7,006 bases of DNA from Bacillota bacterium (GCA_009780875.1 WQZE01000050.1:1-7006); one strand, 5' to 3'. Shown: positions 1 to 6,279, counted from the first letter of the stretch. Made by a program: numbers and translations. The notes: a model not told the origin generated them from the sequence alone.

Positions 1-965
1 ATGCAATCTACGGGCATACTATCCGCCATTCTGATTTCAATATATTTTTTGAGTCGCACAAATGGGAAAACCATTGACAAAGCGTGTGCCACCTCTTGTG
101 TCGTCATTGCTTTGTTTTGGTACACTTGTTTCACTGTTTGCTTGCCGGTTTCTCGCAAGGTCTCCCCGTCCATTACAAACAAAGGTTGCACGCCCAAAAT
201 ATATCTTGCATACTGCGAAAATCCAAACCGCTCCTCAAAAATCTGTGGCACAAAACCGGTACGCAGAGACTTGCCAGCGTCCCCTTCAAGGTTGTTCCAC
301 ACTTTGTACCTTGTCAAGACGCCTGCCTTTTGTTTTTCGTACACATCGGTGTTGTCAAACATAAAAGCAAAAATGGGAGACAGCATATTGGCAACCAAAT
401 ACTTGTCAGCAAAATCTTTTTCGTCTTTGTAGTCAAGGGACACTTGCGTAGCACAAGACCCACGCATCATTTGCACACCCGTACCACCTTTGGACACAAA
501 ATGCGCATCCATCACTCGGTATCTTTGTTTGGGTATGAGTGACAACTCACTCACACAATTGTGCGGGTTGTACCCCTTGGTGACCAGTCTTTGCCCCCAC
601 GCAGAAAGCACTCCATTGGCCTCATCCAAAAATTTTTGGTACTCTTGGAGCAAGTCATCAATGCTCTCAAACTCACCAATGCTCGCTTCTAGTTGGGCAG
701 CGGGCTCTATGGTCACGGTGCAGTGCTTGCGTGAAAGCCCAATCAAATGTCCCTCACTATACTGACCACGCTCATACAATGGCAACAACTTTTGCAACAA
801 TTGCTCTACACCACGCTCGCCCAAATAAGGCACCGTAAAGCCATCTTGCGTGCCACCACCACACACAAAATGCTCCACCTCCAAACCAAGTTTTTGCCCA
901 TCATTTGCACCGCTCTCAAAATAAGCAATCAATTGTTTTTCATTAAGTTTTTCAAAGTTGTCCAT
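1..965 (-). CDS. Glutamate-cysteine ligase, GCS2 family (3' end outside window)
   Basis: This gene likely makes gamma-glutamylcysteine from glutamate, cysteine and ATP in the cytoplasm, the first step of glutathione-type thiol synthesis. The 321 codons seen carry GCS2-family landmarks: LGLEVEHF near residues 27-33 (glutamate/metal-binding strand), TVTIEPAAQLE near 83-93, a YRVMDAH-GTGVQMMRGSCATQVSLDY block near 149-179 that resembles plant-type ligases, and YIEIRMADS near 308-316. The C-terminus is missing, so a GshB-type fusion cannot be excluded. ATG at 965 is the first possible start, because an in-frame TAG lies two codons upstream. No Shine-Dalgarno sequence precedes it. The gene starts 40 bp after a tRNA-Ser gene on the same strand. 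The family assignment is firm. The exact substrate is less so, since GCS2 also includes EgtA and YbdK-like ligases. Confidence 0.85.
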   Translation of the reverse strand, partial: MDNFEKLNEKQLIAYFESGANDGQKLGLEVEHFVCGGGTQDGFTVPYLGERGVEQLLQKLLPLYERGQYSEGHLIGLSRKHCTVTIEPAAQLEASIGEFESIDDLLQEYQKFLDEANGVLSAWGQRLVTKGYNPHNCVSELSLIPKQRYRVMDAHFVSKGGTGVQMMRGSCATQVSLDYKDEKDFADKYLVANMLSPIFAFMFDNTDVYEKQKAGVLTRYKVWNNLEGDAGKSLRTGFVPQIFEERFGFSQYARYILGVQPLFVMDGETLRETGKQTVKQVYQNKAMTTQEVAHALSMVFPFVRLKKYIEIRMADSMPVDC

Positions 966-981
966 AATCTATGTACAAAAC

Positions 982-1001
982 GCTTTTGCAAGTGCAAAAG
1001 C
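982..1001 (-). terminator. Inverted repeat just 3' of tRNA-Ser, possible weak terminator
   Basis: Nine-base arms (GCTTTTGCA and TGCAAAAGC) flank a 2-base centre, which would fold as a stem of about 7 bp with a 6-nt loop. It begins 4 nt after the encoded CCA of the tRNA. In the transcribed direction it is followed by GTTTTG, a short and interrupted T run. It could be a weak terminator or processing signal for the tRNA transcript, or an operator for the downstream ligase gene. Sequence alone does not decide. Confidence 0.4.
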
Positions 1002-1005
1002 ATTG

Positions 1006-1096
1006 TGGCGGAGTGGGAGGGATTTGAACCCTCGCACCGCTTTCACGGTCTACACCCTTAGCAGGGGCGCCCCTTGAGCCACTTGGGTACCACTCC
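1006..1096 (-). tRNA. tRNA-Ser (anticodon GCU)
   Basis: This 91-nt class II tRNA reads AGC/AGU serine codons. The acceptor stem GGAGTGG/CCACTCC pairs perfectly, followed by discriminator G and an encoded CCA. The anticodon stem CGCCC/GGGTG (one G-U pair) closes the loop CTGCTAA, which places GCT at 1060-1062. A long variable arm (ACCG...CGGT around TGAAAG), diagnostic of serine tRNAs, and a T arm GAGGG-TTCAAAT-CCCTC complete the cloverleaf. It has its own strong promoter upstream and precedes the glutamate-cysteine ligase gene on the same strand. Confidence 0.97.
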
Positions 1097-1106
1097 TTGT
1101 CAAAGA

Positions 1107-1158
1107 TACAAAGCACGCTATGCTTTTTGTCTCGGTTGCTCTCCTTGGGCACTTTGTA
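1107..1158 (-). other. Structured 5' leader of the tRNA-Ser transcript
   Basis: Between the predicted transcription start (about 1182) and the tRNA lie some 85 nt that show alternative pairings. One is a local hairpin with 6-bp arms AAAGCA/TGCTTT and a 5-nt loop (1110-1126). The other is a longer-range pairing of TACAAAG (1107-1113) with CTTTGTA (1152-1158). The two share bases and exclude each other. No T-box consensus is present. This may simply be a 5' trailer removed by RNase P. Regulatory meaning is inference only. Confidence 0.3.
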
Positions 1159-1188
1159 CACGCACCCAACTCCAAAAACAACTTTTCT

Positions 1189-1217
1189 ATTATATACTAT
1201 TTTGTGCAATTTGTCAA
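1189..1217 (-). promoter_or_regulatory. Perfect-consensus sigma-A promoter for tRNA-Ser
   Basis: The -35 element TTGACA (1212-1217) and -10 element TATAAT (1189-1194) are separated by exactly 17 bp, a full match to the housekeeping consensus. The predicted start is near 1182, about 85 nt before the tRNA. It lies only 16 bp beyond the rluB stop codon with no terminator between, so read-through from rluB is also possible. Confidence 0.88.
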
Positions 1218-1233
1218 TTGATTTGTGGCACTT

Positions 1234-1986
1234 TTACACCTTTTTTAGATAAGCAATCTCTTGCTCACGCAACTCTCTGCTCCTCCCTCTCTCCAAGCCG
1301 CCCAACTTGATATCGCCAATCGCCTTTCTTGTCAAGAAAACAACCTCTCTATTGATGCTTTCAAACATCTTGCGAACCTGGCGATTGCGTCCCTCGCTAA
1401 TAATCACTTCTATCCTTGACAACTCTTTTTTGGATTTGTTGCCATCTCTATCCACCACGGATTTTTCCTCTTTGCCAATCACCCGTGCCCTGCACTTTTT
1501 GGTTTTTTGCCCATCAATCATCACGCCAGTCCGTATCTTGTCAAGGTCAATGTTGGCAATCTCCCCCTCAATCTTGGCTACATAGGTTTTGGAAATTTCA
1601 AACTGTGGATGCATCAACCGATTGGCCATATCCCCATCCGTAGTCAAAAGCAAAAGCCCCTCGGTCTCATAGTCCAATCTCCCCACACAAAACAAACGGT
1701 GACTCTCATACTTGTCGTCCAAAATATCAAAAACGGTTTTTCTGCCTTTTTCATCTTTGTTGGTGCAAACGCAACCCTTGGGCTTGTGGAGCATCAAGTA
1801 CAAGTGCTTGTCCCGCACTTCTAGCCGCCTCCCCTCCACCACCACGGTATCGTTCTCCACTTGGATATCTTTGGACAATTCTTTGACTATTTTGCCATTG
1901 ATTTGTACTTTGCCTTGCAAAATCAATTCTTCTACGCCTCGCCTACTCCCAAGCCCGCACAATGCCAAATATTTATTGATTCTCAT
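1234..1986 (-). CDS. rluB: RsuA/RluB-family pseudouridine synthase
   Basis: This enzyme isomerises a specific uridine to pseudouridine in ribosomal RNA; RluB-type members modify 23S rRNA helix 89. The 250-aa product has an N-terminal S4 RNA-binding domain (residues about 1-45, with RINKYLALCGLGSRR and KVQINGKIV). The catalytic domain follows, with the hallmark GRLDYETEGLLLLTTDG in which Asp105 is the expected nucleophile. Family motifs LHKPKG, SKTYVAKI and EGRNRQVRKMFE are also present. ATG at 1986 is preferred because the S4 domain begins directly there; an in-frame GTG at 1998 is possible but has no better ribosome site. It has its own promoter just beyond the dacF terminator, so it is probably monocistronic or reads into the tRNA. 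RluB versus RsuA or RluF specificity cannot be fixed from sequence alone. Confidence 0.93.
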   Translation of the reverse strand: MRINKYLALCGLGSRRGVEELILQGKVQINGKIVKELSKDIQVENDTVVVEGRRLEVRDKHLYLMLHKPKGCVCTNKDEKGRKTVFDILDDKYESHRLFCVGRLDYETEGLLLLTTDGDMANRLMHPQFEISKTYVAKIEGEIANIDLDKIRTGVMIDGQKTKKCRARVIGKEEKSVVDRDGNKSKKELSRIEVIISEGRNRQVRKMFESINREVVFLTRKAIGDIKLGGLERGRSRELREQEIAYLKKV

Positions 1987-2045
1987 AGTTCTACCCACAC
2001 AAATACAAATTTTGCAAATTCCAAATCACAATTGCAATCCTATCT

Positions 2046-2074
2046 ATTATAGCAAGAACGGTGCAAAAAGTCAA
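2046..2074 (-). promoter_or_regulatory. Sigma-A promoter for rluB
   Basis: The -35 TTGACT (2069-2074) and -10 TATAAT (2046-2051) have a 17-bp spacer, 11 of 12 consensus positions. It sits between the dacF terminator and the rluB start and would give a leader of about 50 nt. Confidence 0.85.
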
Positions 2075-2087
2075 TGAATGTTGCCAC

Positions 2088-2113
2088 AAAAAAACACCCC
2101 TTGTGCGGAGTGT
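2088..2113 (-). terminator. Intrinsic terminator after dacF
   Basis: In the transcribed direction a 7-bp stem ACACTCC/GGGGTGT (one T-G pair) with loop GCACAA is followed by seven T (plus-strand A run at 2088-2094). It starts 10 bp after the dacF stop and separates that unit from the rluB promoter. Confidence 0.9.
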
Positions 2114-2123
2114 CTTTTGTTTT

Positions 2124-3281
2124 TCAAAACCAATCTTCCAACAAATCTTTGAGCATATCTCTCATTTGCAAAGATTTGACCGAGTCAATGCTATATAGCG
2201 GTTGTTCTGACAACAATCTATTGTGAATAAAAACCGCAATCTTGCCGACCTCTTGGTGCTTTTTGATGGGCGCCGACAAATCATTGGGTGCTTGCAACAC
2301 TCGGGTGACCTCTGTATGTTCCTCTTTTCTGAGAGGATAGTACACCGGGGTTTTGGAAAACACCCTTATGGTATCACCCTTGCCTCCACGCACCTTTGCT
2401 TGTCCCACACAAGCATAGGAGGGCAAAATCTCTTGCAATGTGTATTCAGCAAACGCCTTGTTGAGGAGGGCTTTGCTCTCCTCAAACATCGGTCCACAAT
2501 GGAGCACCACACAAACCACTTGCATACCACCCCTGGTGGCACTAGACACAAGACACCTACCCGCTTTTTTGGTGAAACCCGTTTTGACACCATCGCCACC
2601 CTCTGTGGTACTGAGAATTTTGTTTTTGTTATAGAATGTGTGCGTCACACCCTCTCTCAAAAAAGTGTGGGACTTGCTGCCAACAATGGTAGCAAAAAGA
2701 GGATTTTTGAGTGCAAAACTCGCAATCAAAGCCAAATCATAAGCCGTTGTATAGTGCTCTGGGCTGTGCAAGCCGTGCGGATTGACAAAGTGTGAACTAT
2801 GTGCCCCTATCTTTTTTGCGGTGTCATTCATCAACTGAGCAAAGTTTTCCACACTGCCCGCCGTGTGCAAAGCAAGTGCCACGGCGGCGTCGTTTCCTGA
2901 CCTATGCATCAGCCCATAAAGCAAATCAACGACCGCCATTTGCTCACCCGCTTGCAAATACACAGAGGAACCCTCTACGCCCACCGCCGCCTTGTCTACC
3001 GTGACCATCTCCTCAGGCTTTGTGTTTTCTATGACCGTTATCGCCGTGACAATTTTGGTGGTACTTGCCATATACCTTTTGTCATACGCATTTTTTTGAT
3101 ACAAAATACGCTGGGTACTGCTCTCCAAAACCACCATACTCCCAGCACTGCTCGCACTTGCCACCAACGCCGTTCCATTTGGCGACAAACACACGCTCAC
3201 ACACAAAAACACAAGCAACAAAAATACAAGTTTTTTGAAACCTTTTCTCATTTGTTCGTTGTGGTACCTCACCCTTGTCAT
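2124..3281 (-). CDS. dacF: D-alanyl-D-alanine carboxypeptidase (peptidase S11, DacF type)
   Basis: This penicillin-binding protein removes the terminal D-alanine from peptidoglycan pentapeptides outside the membrane, limiting cross-linking. The 385-aa product starts with a basic stretch and a hydrophobic signal (about residues 15-32), with a likely cleavage region near VASASSA. The S11 active-site triad of motifs is intact: STTK (Ser73, Lys76), SGN (128-130) and KTG (233-235). The C-terminal domain ends in an amphipathic segment (MRDMLKDLLEDWF) typical of the membrane anchor. Start choice: the frame stays open to a TTG at 3344, but ATG at 3281 has a strong AGAGGA five bases away and a normal signal-peptide N-terminus. 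It lies 81 bp after gerW and is closed by an intrinsic terminator, so the two are probably co-transcribed. In Bacillus DacF is a forespore enzyme. DacF versus DacB/DacA naming is by context. Confidence 0.92.
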   Translation of the reverse strand: MTRVRYHNEQMRKGFKKLVFLLLVFLCVSVCLSPNGTALVASASSAGSMVVLESSTQRILYQKNAYDKRYMASTTKIVTAITVIENTKPEEMVTVDKAAVGVEGSSVYLQAGEQMAVVDLLYGLMHRSGNDAAVALALHTAGSVENFAQLMNDTAKKIGAHSSHFVNPHGLHSPEHYTTAYDLALIASFALKNPLFATIVGSKSHTFLREGVTHTFYNKNKILSTTEGGDGVKTGFTKKAGRCLVSSATRGGMQVVCVVLHCGPMFEESKALLNKAFAEYTLQEILPSYACVGQAKVRGGKGDTIRVFSKTPVYYPLRKEEHTEVTRVLQAPNDLSAPIKKHQEVGKIAVFIHNRLLSEQPLYSIDSVKSLQMRDMLKDLLEDWF

Positions 3282-3285
3282 AAAA

Positions 3286-3291
3286 TCCTCT
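3286..3291 (-). promoter_or_regulatory. Ribosome binding site that sets the dacF start
   Basis: AGAGGA followed by TTTT and ATG. This decides for the internal ATG at 3281 rather than the upstream TTG at 3344, which has only a G-rich stretch touching it. Confidence 0.8.
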
Positions 3292-3362
3292 TTGGCACTC
3301 TTGTGTTTTGCCTTTTGTTTTGCTTTGCGTCCGTGTCCCCTCAAACCCGCCTTGTGTATCCT

Positions 3363-3746
3363 TTACTTTTTTTCTTTGACAAAATTTTTGACGACGCCTG
3401 GGATGAGGTCTATGATTTTTTCGTACAGACTTTCGTCATCTTCTATTTTGACCATTTTGATGGTGTTGCCATCGTTGAGCAAAAAACCAATCGGCACCAC
3501 AGATATCCCAGCACCTGAGCCTCCCGCAAAAGGGTAGTCACTGTACGACTGCCTGCTCATATCGCTGTACTCACCACCACCCGTCACAAAACCCATCGTG
3601 ATACGGCTCACCGGTATAATACTCAACCCATCCGCCGTAGTCACCGGACTACCAATCACGGTGTCCGCAGAACTGAGCGCCCTCATCTTTGAAAACGCAT
3701 TGTCCATCACTCTCTCAATTGGATGCTCTTTGTTGTCCAGTATCAC
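3363..3746 (-). CDS. gerW: GerW/YtfJ family spore protein
   Basis: YtfJ (GerW) is a forespore protein linked to spore germination in Bacillus; its biochemical role is not established. The 127-aa product matches the family along its length: EHPIERVMDNAFSKMRAL at the start, then ADTVIGSPVTTADGLSIIPV, a glycine-rich core (GFVTGGGEYS, PFAGGSGAGISVVPIGFL), and a short lysine-rich end after an amphipathic region. There is no signal peptide or membrane segment. The start is uncertain. GTG at 3746 follows a G-rich stretch that may act as ribosome site and gives the usual short lead-in before HPI. GTG at 3761 is the longest option but has no ribosome site. It follows a DUF2953 gene, the same pairing as Bacillus ytfI-ytfJ, and precedes dacF. 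Confidence 0.92.
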   Translation of the reverse strand: MILDNKEHPIERVMDNAFSKMRALSSADTVIGSPVTTADGLSIIPVSRITMGFVTGGGEYSDMSRQSYSDYPFAGGSGAGISVVPIGFLLNDGNTIKMVKIEDDESLYEKIIDLIPGVVKNFVKEKK

Positions 3747-3809
3747 AACCACCCCCCACACGCAAACTTGCTTGGTGCTTTCTCTTTTGCCGTCGCAAAA
3801 CTACCTACA

Positions 3810-3840
3810 TACTATTTGCAAAACCCCCCACAAATATACA
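3810..3840 (-). promoter_or_regulatory. Candidate forespore (sigma-G/sigma-F type) promoter for gerW-dacF
   Basis: TGTATA (3835-3840) is followed after 18 bp by AATAGTA (3810-3816). Compared with the Bacillus sigma-G consensus TGnATA - 17/18 - CATnnTA, this matches all of the -35 and all but one fixed base of the -10. The same -35 with a 15-bp spacer also gives GCAAATAGTA, 8 of 10 for the sigma-F element GGnRAYAMTW. No good sigma-A promoter is visible in this 120-bp gap. The predicted leader is about 55-60 nt. Function is inferred from consensus recall and gene identity. Confidence 0.5.
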
Positions 3841-3884
3841 CAAAAACCCGCTTTTGTGGTCTCCTACCCTACACACGCCTTTGC

Positions 3885-4463
3885 TCAGTCTCCGGTTTTT
3901 TTGCGTTTGCACAATTGGAGCCACAAACCAAAAAGCACATCCGCCACCGTAAAAGTAAACACTCCCAAAAACTTGACCTCAAAAATATTTTTGTTGTAGA
4001 CTGGCACAAATCTCTCATAGGTCTCCAATCTTTGCATACTGTGCACGACCGCCAACAAAGACCCGTACAGACTTTGCAACACAGCAAGACTCATCGCCGA
4101 CAAAAAGGCATCTTTGGCTACTCCAATCTTTGCATACATCTCTATATCTGTGATATTGATACTCCCCAAAATAGGTTGCACCAACAAGTTGACAATGGAG
4201 TTTTTGTCGCCCTTGTCAATGGTCAAGTTGATTTGTCTCGCAATTTTTCCCGTTTTTGGATTGAGCACAAATACAGCGTGCTTGCTGTACTCATCGGTAT
4301 AGTACTTGAGATGGAGCCTAAATATCCGAAACACAAAAAAATACCCCTTGACCACGCCCACATTGGTGTACGCATCAAACTCTCCCCTAATATGAAAGTG
4401 CAACGGGAACACAATCACCGTCAGCACTAGGAGCAAAATAAAAATGTACACACCCATCCGCAT
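3885..4463 (-). CDS. DUF2953 domain membrane protein (YtfI-like)
   Basis: This is a 192-aa protein of unknown function in the DUF2953 family, which commonly sits directly upstream of gerW/ytfJ in spore formers. A hydrophobic N-terminal segment (about residues 4-20) is followed by HFHIRGEFD and GVVKGYFFVFRIF, then a middle region with NPKTGKIARQINL. An amphipathic to hydrophobic second half ends in a likely second membrane segment (about 165-184) and a basic tail. ATG at 4463 has no clear Shine-Dalgarno; ATG two codons later is an alternative. It ends in a 7-base A run before TGD-stop, so its exact C-terminus is sensitive to one-base errors. Role inferred only from neighbours: forespore envelope or spore function. 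Confidence 0.82.
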   Translation of the reverse strand: MRMGVYIFILLLVLTVIVFPLHFHIRGEFDAYTNVGVVKGYFFVFRIFRLHLKYYTDEYSKHAVFVLNPKTGKIARQINLTIDKGDKNSIVNLLVQPILGSINITDIEMYAKIGVAKDAFLSAMSLAVLQSLYGSLLAVVHSMQRLETYERFVPVYNKNIFEVKFLGVFTFTVADVLFGLWLQLCKRKKTGD

Positions 4464-4478
4464 AGGATTAGTGTGTAC

Positions 4479-4507
4479 AAAAATGCATTTTTTATCAACT
4501 TATCAAC
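4479..4507 (-). promoter_or_regulatory. Palindrome and tandem repeat upstream of the DUF2953 gene
   Basis: A perfect 14-bp palindrome AAAAATGCATTTTT (4479-4492) adjoins two head-to-tail copies of TTATCAAC (plus strand 4492-4499 and 4500-4507). On the coding strand the repeats read GTTGATAA and supply TTGATA, a plausible -35, although no good -10 follows at 16-18 bp. It may be an operator or weak promoter for the DUF2953 gene. I recognise no specific regulator. Confidence 0.3.
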
Positions 4508-4541
4508 GGTGGGCACGGCCCTGCGAGGTGTCTCCCTTGGG

Positions 4542-4630
4542 TCACAAAATACGGACGCCACACGCATAGCAAAACTTGCCCGATTTTAGGAGTGCTCCGC
4601 ATCCTTTGCAATATCTGAAAAAGACACTTG
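4542..4630 (-). other. Out-of-frame zinc-ribbon coding stretch at the 3' end of the FNT channel gene
   Basis: Read one base out of phase with the channel gene, this stretch is open and encodes ASVFFRY, then CKGCGALLKSGKFCYACG, then VRIL and a TGA stop (4542-4544). The CX2CG-X8-CX2CG arrangement is the classic zinc ribbon found at the ends of many Clostridia proteins. No start codon with a ribosome site exists in this frame upstream. The frame joins the channel gene exactly at its run of nine G (4631-4639): ten G would fuse them into a 314-aa protein. It runs past the in-frame stop (4586) into apparently intergenic DNA. It could be phase-variable, translationally frameshifted, a decayed tail, or split by a homopolymer error. 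Confidence 0.6.
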
Positions 4631-5485
4631 CCCCCCCCCATTGGTCACATCTTGGAGCGTATGCGTTTTGTGCTTGCGTCCAAACAAAAAGTAATAACAA
4701 GAACCTATAAACACACCACCCACCAAATTGCCAAGAGCAACAGGCAACAGGTTTTTGTACAAGAATGTCCCAAAATTGAGATTGTCAATCGCACTTGCAT
4801 TCATCCCGTGTTCACTCGCTATCAAGTACGCCTCGTGCAAAAGTTTTGGATTGAGTTTGGCTATCAGTCCTGCGGGTATATAGTACATATTGGCAATGCT
4901 GTGCTCATAGCCACTAGAAATAAACAACCAAATAGGAAAGAAGATTGCAAAAATCTTGCCTATTCCGCTTTTGCACCCAGCCGCCATCCACACAGCCATC
5001 ACCACGAGCATACAGCACAAGATACCGCTACAAAAAGCAGCCACAAAGGACTTGCTCGTTTTGCTGGCCGCCGTATAGATGGCAAAGCCACCCATACTCT
5101 CCAAATTTTTTGCTCCAAAAAACAATACGACAATGAGGAGCGACCCCACCAAATTTGCCAAAAATACAATCCCAAGATTGGAAAGATATTTGTACCATTT
5201 GACTTTTTTGTCATACACGGCAAGCACAATGAGCGTACTACTCGTGTACAAGTCACCACTCCCCAGCACCACCATAATGAGTCCCGTGGCAAACAAGGCC
5301 CCCGCCAACACTTTGCCCACATACAAATCATTGATTTGGTGCACCGCATAACTTGACCCAGCCGCCGCAAAGGCAATAAAAGCCCCCGCCAAAATGCCCA
5401 AAATCACGGATTTGTACCAGTGATATCCCGCCTTGGTCGCACCCAAATCTGTCCATACTTTTGTAATCTCTTTGACCGATAACAT
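4586..5485 (-). CDS. FNT-family formate/nitrite channel (FocA-like)
   Basis: This is an integral membrane channel for small monovalent anions. FocA-like family members carry formate, and relatives carry nitrite or hydrosulfide. The 299-aa product has about six membrane segments (roughly 26-48, 58-80, 100-125, 147-170, 175-208 with a break, 244-268). Hallmarks are GLIMVVLGSGDLYTSSTLIV near 68-87, close to the FocA loop, ANLVGSL near 110-116, AVWMAAG, and SGYEHSIANMYYIPAGL with the central His195. ATG at 5485 has AGAGAG four bases upstream. It lies 17 bp after tpiA, so the two are co-transcribed, which suits formate export in a glycolytic fermenter. Codons 283-285 are nine consecutive G. The 14 residues after it in the present frame are unremarkable, whereas the shifted frame encodes a zinc ribbon, so the C-terminus given here may not be the functional one. 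Formate versus hydrosulfide preference cannot be read from sequence. Confidence 0.9.
   Translation of the reverse strand: MLSVKEITKVWTDLGATKAGYHWYKSVILGILAGAFIAFAAAGSSYAVHQINDLYVGKVLAGALFATGLIMVVLGSGDLYTSSTLIVLAVYDKKVKWYKYLSNLGIVFLANLVGSLLIVVLFFGAKNLESMGGFAIYTAASKTSKSFVAAFCSGILCCMLVVMAVWMAAGCKSGIGKIFAIFFPIWLFISSGYEHSIANMYYIPAGLIAKLNPKLLHEAYLIASEHGMNASAIDNLNFGTFLYKNLLPVALGNLVGGVFIGSCYYFLFGRKHKTHTLQDVTNGGGQVSFSDIAKDAEHS
4631..4639 (-). repeat. Homopolymer run of nine G inside the FNT channel gene
   Basis: Nine C on the plus strand read as GGG GGG GGG (Gly283-285) in the gene. It is the longest G/C homopolymer I see in the window. Runs of this length are prone to slippage, and here a one-base change swaps the C-terminal tail. 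Confidence 0.9.
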
Positions 5486-5502
5486 AAAACTCTCTCTTTT
5501 GC

Positions 5503-6258
5503 TTATTTGTTTGCTGCTGTTACAATTTGTGCAAAGTCTTCTGCTTTGAGACTTGCCCCGCCAATCAATCCACCATCAATATCACTCTTGGACAAAAGTT
5601 CCTCAGCGTTTTTTGCATTCATTGACCCACCATACAAAATCAATATCTTTTGTGCGGTCTCTTTGTCATAAAGTTTTTCAATCTCTGCACGGATACACAC
5701 AATGGTGTCATTGGCATCCTCGGCCGTTGCCGTTTTGCCCGTGCCAATCGCCCAGATAGGCTCATATGCCACAATGCATTTTGCCGCATCCCTTGCCTCT
5801 ATCCCCGCAAAGGCACCTTGGATTTGCGTACTACACACATCGTTGGTTTGCCCTGCCTCTTTTTGTTGCTCACTTTCGCCCACGCATACAATGGGAGTGA
5901 TGCCATTTTTGAGTGCTTGCACGGTCCTTTTACACACGGTTTCGTCGGTCTCACCAAAGTACTGTCTCCGTTCGCTGTGCCCAATCACGGCGTACTCTAC
6001 CCCGCACTCTTTTTGCATAGCAGCGCTAATCTCACCGGTAAACGCCCCACTGTCCGCCCACGCAATGTTTTGCGAACCCACTTTGACCACGCTCCCTTTG
6101 GTCAGTTTGGAGACCGTATCAATGCTCAAATAAGGCACACACAACACAACCGTAGCCGTGCTTTTTTTTACCATTGGCAAAAGTTCTTTGACCAACGCCT
6201 TGGCATCCGCCTGCGTTTTGTTCATTTTCCAATTGCCGGCAATCAATTTTGTTCTCAT
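5503..6258 (-). CDS. tpiA: Triosephosphate isomerase
   Basis: This cytoplasmic glycolytic enzyme interconverts dihydroxyacetone phosphate and glyceraldehyde 3-phosphate. The 251-aa TIM barrel has its usual length and all catalytic residues: AGNWKMN with Asn9 and Lys11, VIGHSERR with His94, AYEPIWAIGTGKTAT with Glu166 and the mobile loop 6, plus YGGSMNAKN and GGLIGGASL for phosphate binding. YGGSMN has Met where Val is usual, a mild change. The ATG at 6258 has an excellent GAGGTGA (6263-6269). It sits 21 bp after the VOC gene and 17 bp before the channel gene, so it is mid-operon and apart from the usual gap-pgk-tpi-gpm cluster, unless those lie elsewhere. Confidence 0.99.
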   Translation of the reverse strand: MRTKLIAGNWKMNKTQADAKALVKELLPMVKKSTATVVLCVPYLSIDTVSKLTKGSVVKVGSQNIAWADSGAFTGEISAAMQKECGVEYAVIGHSERRQYFGETDETVCKRTVQALKNGITPIVCVGESEQQKEAGQTNDVCSTQIQGAFAGIEARDAAKCIVAYEPIWAIGTGKTATAEDANDTIVCIRAEIEKLYDKETAQKILILYGGSMNAKNAEELLSKSDIDGGLIGGASLKAEDFAQIVTAANK

Positions 6259-6279
6259 ATTTTCACCTCAAAAAAATTT

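Noticed and set aside
952..1209. Minus-strand open frame of 85 codons across the tRNA-Ser gene
   Set aside because: It runs straight through a perfect tRNA cloverleaf and starts inside its promoter. No protein family pattern is visible.
3282..3344. N-terminal extension of the dacF product from TTG at 3344 (a very basic stretch)
   Set aside because: The TTG lacks a properly spaced ribosome site, while the ATG at 3281 has a strong one and gives a normal signal peptide.
3885..3920. Frameshift at the seven-A run near the end of the DUF2953 gene
   Set aside because: Neither alternative tail shows a recognisable motif, so there is no positive evidence for a shift as there is at the nine-G run.
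4492..4507. Tandem TTATCAAC as DnaA boxes
   Set aside because: Each differs from the TTATCCACA-type consensus at several positions, and two copies alone do not make an origin.
4522..4566. Imperfect stem (TGCG...GGTGTC / GACGCC...CGCA) as a structured RNA between the FNT and DUF2953 genes
   Set aside because: About half of it lies within the out-of-frame zinc-ribbon coding stretch, which explains the composition better, and the stem has mismatches and a bulge.
4495..4630. The other shifted frame after the nine-G run (one base fewer), open to a TGA at 4495
   Set aside because: It stays open for over 40 codons but contains no recognisable motif, unlike the zinc-ribbon frame.
3723..5356. Long open frames on the plus strand, for example opposite DUF2953 and the FNT channel
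   Set aside because: They mirror well-supported minus-strand genes, show low-complexity His/Gln/Lys-rich translations and have no family motifs.
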